From assembly GCA_947175285.1 (NCBI GenBank), contig CAMWMM010000345.1, positions 1 to 5,848 on the forward strand: a DNA stretch of 5,848 nt, in the 5' to 3' direction. The notes beneath the pieces were generated by a model. The model had not been told where the DNA came from, did no database searches, and saw nothing but the letters and a program-made list of their open reading frames with translations. The translations under genes were made by a program, and so were the position numbers. Each line of letters begins with the position of its first letter. Position 1 is the first letter of the stretch. The DNA comes from an uncultured Lachnospiraceae bacterium (GTDB lineage: Bacteria; Bacillota_A; Clostridia; Lachnospirales; Lachnospiraceae). Shown here one piece after another: positions 5,415 to 5,848 of this stretch.

Positions 5415-5797
5415 TCACATATACTCCTTAAAACAGTCTGAGGTGTCGTCGAAGTCATCAGCCATAACAAACCTGCCCTGCAAAACACCCAATTTTCTTT
5501 CGGAATGTTTTCGTTTTTTGTAGGAATTGATATAAAGCGGTTCTGCACAGAGCCGATCCAAATGCCTGCTGATCGGGAATCTGGGTTTAGGCCCTTTGTA
5601 TCCGGATTGGCGCATCTGATAATTCACCATATCCATAAGGAATTCGATGTCATCCTCTTTTCGGGATAGTCTGTATCCATGATTTCTTTTATGATGGCCA
5701 CGGTTGCGGCAGAACAATGGAAGAAGTTATCGCGTCCGCCTATAACGCGCTCCAGGAGTCTCTCGAACTCTGCAATATGAAATTGAGGTATACTCAT
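5415..5797 (-). pseudogene. Small hypothetical gene split by a one-base frameshift
   Basis: Translation most likely starts at ATG 5797 (MSIPQFHIAEFERLLERVIG), with GGAGG 8 bases upstream. This is better than the ATG at 5812, which overlaps that GGAGG. The first frame reaches DTDYPEK and then continues for only ten more residues to a stop near 5624. Shifting -1 at the AAAAG stretch (5657-5661) joins it to a second open frame that continues EDDIEFLMDMVNYQMRQSGY and ends at 5415. Together they give about 127 residues that read as one coherent acidic-then-basic protein. The second frame alone would need a weak TTG start at 5717. Loss of one A in the run, a sequencing error, or ribosomal slippage on A-AAG are all possible. 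The family is not recognised. It faces parB and ends near the shared hairpin. Confidence 0.6.
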
Positions 5798-5848
5798 AGG
5801 CAACGCCTCCATGTAATATATTTTCTATAATTTGATAGTAATATAAAT

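Overview
The window looks like part of the maintenance region of an accessory replicon (a plasmid, phage-plasmid or integrative element) from a low-to-moderate-GC Bacillota, probably a gut clostridium of the Lachnospiraceae type. The evidence is strong AGGAGG-type ribosome binding sites, AT-rich intergenic DNA with sigma-A-like TTGnnn/TATAAT promoters, and the style of the proteins. The species assignment is inference.

Layout. Positions 1-652 hold a leftward gene of unknown function that runs off the left edge. Positions 653-1499 hold no convincing gene. This stretch has a leftward terminator hairpin (707-729), a 201-bp MITE-like element (998-1198) with 19-bp terminal inverted repeats and a 10-bp target duplication, an older pair of GTGAACAGTAAC inverted repeats that the MITE interrupts, two copies of a GC-rich palindrome, and a possible 25-codon ORF. 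Positions 1500-2717 encode, leftward, a helicase-less zinc-finger/Toprim primase-like protein that ends in its own terminator. Positions 2718-3285 form a divergent control region with three more palindromes and two good promoters. Positions 3292-5271 carry a tight rightward parA-parB operon. A strong hairpin (5301-5330) separates it from a leftward small gene (5415-5797) that is split by a one-base frameshift.

How it may work. ParA and ParB form a DNA-segregation system, and the primase-like protein probably serves replication of the same element. The most striking feature is a 17-bp palindrome, TTTCCGCC-G-GGCGGAAA, present five times, all in intergenic DNA: two left of the primase gene and three between it and parA. 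The canonical chromosomal parS is absent, so these palindromes are candidate centromere sites for ParB, operators for the N-terminal domain of ParA, or both. Two copies sit the same distance (13-14 bp) upstream of the -35 boxes of the divergent primase and parA promoters. That geometry would let one DNA-binding protein coordinate partition and replication genes.
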